From positions 563,913-627,912 of the forward strand of contig CAJNDS010002568.1 of assembly GCA_905221605.1 (NCBI GenBank): 64,000 nt of DNA, written 5' to 3'. The notes under the pieces were generated by a model. That model was not told where the DNA came from, made no database searches, and saw only the letters and a program-made list of their open reading frames with translations. How positions within the stretch are numbered: position 1 is the stretch's first letter; each line of letters begins with the position of its first letter. Shown here piece by piece: positions 37,725-43,700 of the stretch. The DNA is from Symbiodinium natans (Eukaryota; Sar; Dinophyceae; Suessiales; Symbiodiniaceae). Both the position numbers and the translations under genes were made by a program.

Positions 37725-40700
37725 AACCCTACACACCTTCGTGGCTAAGGGTCCATTTCTTCGTGGCTAAGGGTCATTTCTTCGTGGCTCGGGTCATTTC
37801 TTCGTGGCTAAGGGCATTTCTTCGCTAAGGGCCATTTCTAAGGGCCATTTCCTGGGTGCTAACGTGGCTAAGGGTCATTTCTTCGTGGCTAAGGGCATTT
37901 CCTTCGTGGCTAAGGGTCATTTCCTTCGTGTCATTTCCCCCCCCCCCCCCCCCCCCCCCCCTCCCCCCCCCCCCCCCTCCCCCCCCCCCCCCCTCCCCCC
38001 CCTCCCCCGCCCCCCCCCCCTTCCCCTCCCCCTCCCCCCCTCCCCCCCCTCCCCCCCTCCCTCCCTCCTCCCCTCCCCCCCCCCCTCCCCCCCTCCCGCC
38101 CTTTTTGGATGAAATGGTTTTGCTGGTATTGGCAGGTTTCGGGCCTTTAGAGGCTGGCTGGCAGGATTCTACTGTATCGATCCTGAGAGACTTATTGGCA
38201 GAGGACTCGTGTTGGAAACGAATGCCGACACGCGAGGCGAGAAGAAGACAAAGTAACCGAGAAGCCTGCACCGCCTGGCAGGGAATGCCTCCGGGTCAAG
38301 AGACCGCCACACAGGCCGAGGGTCTTTATGGTTTTCGGGATGTTGGGGGCCTCATACAGAATTGTGTGTGAGGGCCTCTTGTTCGCACCTCCTACGCTCG
38401 AGGCCTCGCCTCCAGCGTCCGAGGTTACCGAGGCACTTCATGCTTGGCCGGCAAGAATTCTGCTGTCAGATTGTGCGGGGACACCTCCGCCGGCATTCTG
38501 ATTGGAGCTTGTGGGGTCGAGATCGTGGGTAGGATGGTCCATGACAGAGTGAGGTTGGAGGACAGGGCTTGCTGATGAAAAATGTAAACTTTTTATTTCT
38601 GAATGTTTTGGGATTCTCTGGGTGGGTGGGATTATTTTCGAGAGCCCAAACAGCGGTTCTACTGGAGATTGCTCGACCCGGAGCTGCTGAACCCTAAACC
38701 CTAAACCCTAAACCCTAAACCCTCAACCCTCAACCCTCAACCCTAAACCCTCAACCCTCAACCCTCAACCCTCCCTAAACCCTAAACCCTAAACCCTAAA
38801 CCCTCAACCCTCAACCCTAAACCCTAAACCCTCAACCCTCAACCCTAAACCTTAAACCCTAAACCCTAAACCCTAAACCCTCAGCTTCAGAAGTTTCGAA
38901 GGCGCTCGGCAGCGCGGCGCCTCTGTGCCCTCCTCCCGCCGCCGCGCCGGCGGCCCTGGATGAGGACGAGGAGCCGCAGCTTTTTGTGTGGGCTGGGTGG
39001 GGGTTTCGGGTTCGGGGTTTTGGGGTTTAGGGTTCGGGGTTTGGGGTTTAGGGCTAGGGGTTTGGGGTTGAGGGGTTGAGGGTGTTGGTGGTTTAGGAAG
39101 GGTGTAGGGTTCAGGGTTTGGGTTTGGAGTGGGGGGGGGGGGAGGTGGAGACGGGTGTCGCTTTTGTTCAAGATTGGCTTCGCGGTTTTTTTGTCGTTAT
39201 CAAGTTTTTGAGTTGAGGGGTTTTGGGAGGTTACGAATTGCTGCATTTGTGGCGCTTGGGGGTTGAGGGTTTCCGAAGGCTCCTGGGTACCATGACTAGC
39301 CGGGTCAGTACCCCTTTGCAAGGAAGCCCGGGCGCTGTTGGAAGAGCAGCTTTCCAGAAGCTCTTCCTTCTTGGGGGAGGACGAATGGGGAAAACGGAAA
39401 GATTTTTCAGGTTATTTTTGTTCACTGTAACCCCAAGTGAAATAGGATTCTCAGGAGGTTTTAGATAGTGCACCAGAGACTCTGTGGTGCTTTACTGTAA
39501 CTTTACATCTTTAGCCTTTTTGGGTTTATTGGGTTTCTTAAGAAGGCAGCTAAAAATTAAATTTATAGCTACCCTGCTAAGAGCAGCCAAGCAGAGAGGA
39601 GGGCCACAAGAAGCTCTGCAACTCCTTCGTGGCCATCGTGGGCTTGGGTGCTGTGGGCAGCGCCGCTGCAATGCTGCTGGCTCGGGCGGGCGTTGCGCGG
39701 CTCCGCTTGGTGGACGGGCGCCTTGGCTTCACCAGACTGGCATTTCAGCCCTAAACCCTGAACCTTAAACCCTAAACCCTAACCCTAAACCCTAAACCCT
39801 AAACCCTAAACCCTAAACCCTAAACCCTAAACCCTAAACCCTAAACCCTAAACCCTAAACCCTAAACCCTAACCCCCAAACCCCTAAACCCTACACCTTC
39901 CCCGACCCGGTTTCTCCCAATTTTTTTGGATTGGCTTGGAAGCCTTGTGCTCTGAGCTGTGTTCGCTGATGGCTGGAAGGACCCAAAGAGCCCCAGATTT
40001 CCCTCAAACATGGTGTAAGAAGGGTTTAGGGTTTAGGGTTTAGGGTTTAGGGTTTGGGGGTACTTGGAGGTTCATGAAAAGTTATGCTTAGGGTTATAAG
40101 TACCCTAAGTAAGGATATAAGTATAGTTACCCTACTTATAACCCTACTTATAGCTACCCATGAACCTCCAAGTACTATACCTTAACGTAAATCCACATTC
40201 ATTTTCAGAATAAGGGGTATGGGCCTCTCTGGGCCTCCTAAACCCTAAGCCCTACGAACCTGCGAAGAAAGGAGTTGCATCAGCAACAGCGCCCGTCACG
40301 CCCTGGCCCGGGCCACGGACCAGGGTCGGCCGAAGGTGGACGTGTGCGAGGAACTGATGTGCGAGGCGCTTGAAGGATCATTTTTCTGCTTCTTCGTTTT
40401 CTTCTGCAACATACTGCATACATGTGTACGTACATCAAACACTACCCCAAAACACACCCAGTCTGATTGAAAAAAGGCCCCTATGTTCCTAAGCCTTACA
40501 ACCAGAAACCCCCCTAAACGCCTAATCCCCAAATCCTCAGCCCGAATTACAGGGGTCATGGAGGTGCTGCCCCACGTGGACATCGAGCTGCGACGGGAGC
40601 ACCTGACAGCAGAGCAGGCGCCAGGGCTGCTGGGGCCCAGCGAGGACGGGAGGCTCCCGGATATGCCCCCAAGGCTGGTCATCGGTAAACTTCTCCTCCT

Positions 40701-43700
40701 GTTTTTTTCAAATTTCGTGAAAGGGTATAGCCATAGTACTTGATAGGGCAACGACTGAAACTTCGTAGTTGGGAAAAAGTACAGACCCAACCTAAACCCC
40801 AACCCGAGTAGAACTCGTCGTGTGAATTGCGTGCTGCTCTTTGCCCTAAACCGAAAAACTTAAACACTAAGCCCTAAACCCTAAACCTCAACCTAAACCC
40901 TTAACCCTAAACCCTAGACCCTCAACCTAAACCAAGGCTCCTCGACTGCATCGGCGGAACCTCGGGGAAGGAGCTGCTCATGAGGCCCGTAGATCTGGCT
41001 CTCGTTGGGGTGGATGCCGTTCCACAGAAGGGGTACTCTTAAAGGTCACATTGACTTTGTGGTGCTTTACTGTAACTTTACATCTTAGCCTTTTTGGTTT
41101 ATTGGTTTTCTTGAGAAGGCATCTAAAGATTAAATTTATAGCTACCCTGCTAAGAGCAGCCAGTTGAGAACAAGGTCACCTCCTGCAAAAGGGGGCCCCA
41201 AGTTAGAACAACCCAAGTGAAAGCTGCCCCCCCCCCATGTAGTCGTAAAAACCTGATTAGAGAGCTTACTTAGAGAGGCTTGTTCCCAGATTCCTCAGCC
41301 TTAGGGCACTACACTACACTATAACGTTCTTGCAAAAAAATCACGACGTAGCGCGAACCCAAGGCATTGTCGGGGCTTTGGATTGGGGTTGGCTTAGAGC
41401 GGTAGTTTAGGCTTCCCTAAGCCCTCACCGCAAACCCGCGGAAACCCTACACCCTACTTGGAGGTCATGGGAAGTTTTACCTAGGGGCTACAAGTAGGAT
41501 AACTATAGTTGCAGCCTTGCTTTGGGTACTTATAGCCCGACTTGTAACTGCCCATGAACCTTCACGTAGCCCTAAACCCCAAACCCTAACCCCAACCCTA
41601 AACCTTAACCCTAACCCCAACCCCAAAACCGCGAACCCCGAAACCCCGAACCATCCTACACTCTCCTACCCTAAAACCTAAACCCTAAACCCTAAACCCT
41701 AAAACCCTAACCCCTAAACCCTAAAACCCTAACCCTAAACCCTAAACCCCTAAACCCAAACCCTAACCCCTGAACACCCTAAACCCCTGACCCTAAACCC
41801 TAACACCCTAACACCCTAAACACCCTAAACACCCTAAACACCCTAACACCCTAAACACCCTAAACACCCTAAACACCCTAAACACCCTAAACCACCCCTA
41901 AAACACCCTAAACACTAACACCCTAAACACCCAACACCCCTAAACCCCTAAACCCCTAAACACCCTAAACACCCTAAACACCCTAAACACCCTAAACACC
42001 CTAAACACCTAAACACCCTAAAACACCCTAAACACCCCCCTAAACACCCTAAACCTAAACACCCTAAACACCCTAAACACCCTAAACACCCTAAACCCTA
42101 AACACCCTAAACACCCTAAACAACCCTAAACACCTAAACCCTAAACCCAAACCCTAAAAACCCTAAACCCCCTAAACCCTAAACCCTAAACCCTAAACCC
42201 TAAACCCTAAACCCTAAACCCTACCTTTTGGGTTTTGGGGGGTTGAGCCGTCCAGGGTGGCGGTGGAGCGCGGCCTCCCCGTCGTCTCCGTGGCTGCCGG
42301 CCCAGGACTGTGCTCCCCCAAATCCCTGAAGGAAGGATTTAAGGTTTAGGGTTGAGTGTTTAGGGTTTAAGGGTTAAGGCTTTGTGGTGCTTTACTGTAA
42401 CTTTACATCTTTAGCCTTTTTGGGTTTATTGGGTTTCTTAAGAAGGCAGCTAAAAGTTAAATTTATAGCTACCCTGCTAAGAGCAACCAAGAAGGGTTTA
42501 GGGTTTAGGGGGGCCCAGGCCTGTGCCCCGCGGACCCCTCACGCGTGGCCGTGGCCAAGCTGGCCGAGGCGCTGAAAGGTTGAGGGGTTTTTAAGGTTTA
42601 GGGTTCAGGTTTTCGGGTTTTCGGGTTTTAGGGTTTAGGGTTTTAGGGTTTATAGGATTTTAGGGGTTATAGGGTTTGTAGGGTTTCAGGATTTCAGGGT
42701 TTCTGAGGGTTGAGTGTTTTATGGTTTACAGGGTTCGGGTTTTCGGGTTTTGTGGGTTTTGTGGGTTTTGTGGGTTTTGCGGGTTTTGTGGGTTTTGTGG
42801 GTTTTGTGGGTTTTGGGGTGTTTTGTGGGTTTTGTGGGTTTCGTGGGTTTTGTGAGATTTGGAGTTTCAGAGTTTTAGGGTTGTTTTTCGGGTTTTTAGG
42901 GTTTGAGGGTTGTAGGGTTAGAAATGCGGGTTTTGTTGTAGGGTTAGAAATGCGGGTTTTAGGGTTTGAGGGTTGTTGATGGAGGCGTTTTAGGCTTCTT
43001 GATTTACTGTTTAGGGGGTTCAAGGTTCTGTTTGTTTCGTGGTATTTGCTTCCTCTTTTTGTTGGTTTTTTCAAACGCGAAGCCCTTGGCCCAGAATCTC
43101 TAGTCAGCGCTGGCACATTTCCCCTTGGCGCCAGGTTCGTTCCTTGGTCCAAGACTCTGGATGAAACCATACATACTGCGCTTAACGCCTGGGAGACAGA
43201 GTGACGGGAGTCCCTCAAATCCCCAAACCTCTTCATCTGTTTAGGGTTTAGGGTTTAGGGTTTAGGAATTAGGGTTTAGGGTTTAGGGTTTAGGGTCCTA
43301 AACCCTAAACCCTAAACCCTAAACCCTAAACCCTAAACCCTAAACCCTAGACCCTAGACCCTAGACCCTAAACCCTAAACCCTAAACCCTAAACCCTAAA
43401 CCCTAAACCCTAAACCCTAAACCCTAAACCCTAAACCCTAAACCCTAAACCCCAAGCCTCCCAAACCTGCTAAGCTGCAAGACCTGCTCCCGAGAAGAGG
43501 TCTGGGCCTCGCCAGCCGTAGCAGCGCTGCGCCAGCGCCTGGCCCGGCAGCTGCTTGGTTTTAGGGTTTAGGGTTTAGGGTTTGGGGTTTAGGGTTTAGG
43601 GTTTCGGGTTTGGGGTTTAGGGCTTGGGGTTTAGGGTTTAGGATTTAGGGTTTAGGGCTTAGGTAGGGTTTAGGGTTTCCTGCTGTGGCGGCTGCCCTGA

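Noticed and set aside
37804-38371. Pro-rich + frames and Gly-rich - frame
   Set aside because: Minisatellite plus C/T tract of composite element 3.
40674-40690. GT donor at 40685 for exon 26
   Set aside because: It breaks phase with exon 27; the GC donor eleven bases earlier restores frame and motif.
42694-43236. Lys/Pro/Thr-rich - frame of 180 codons
   Set aside because: Antisense of TTTTGTGGG and TTTTAGGG repeats; it overlaps only repeat and intron sequence.
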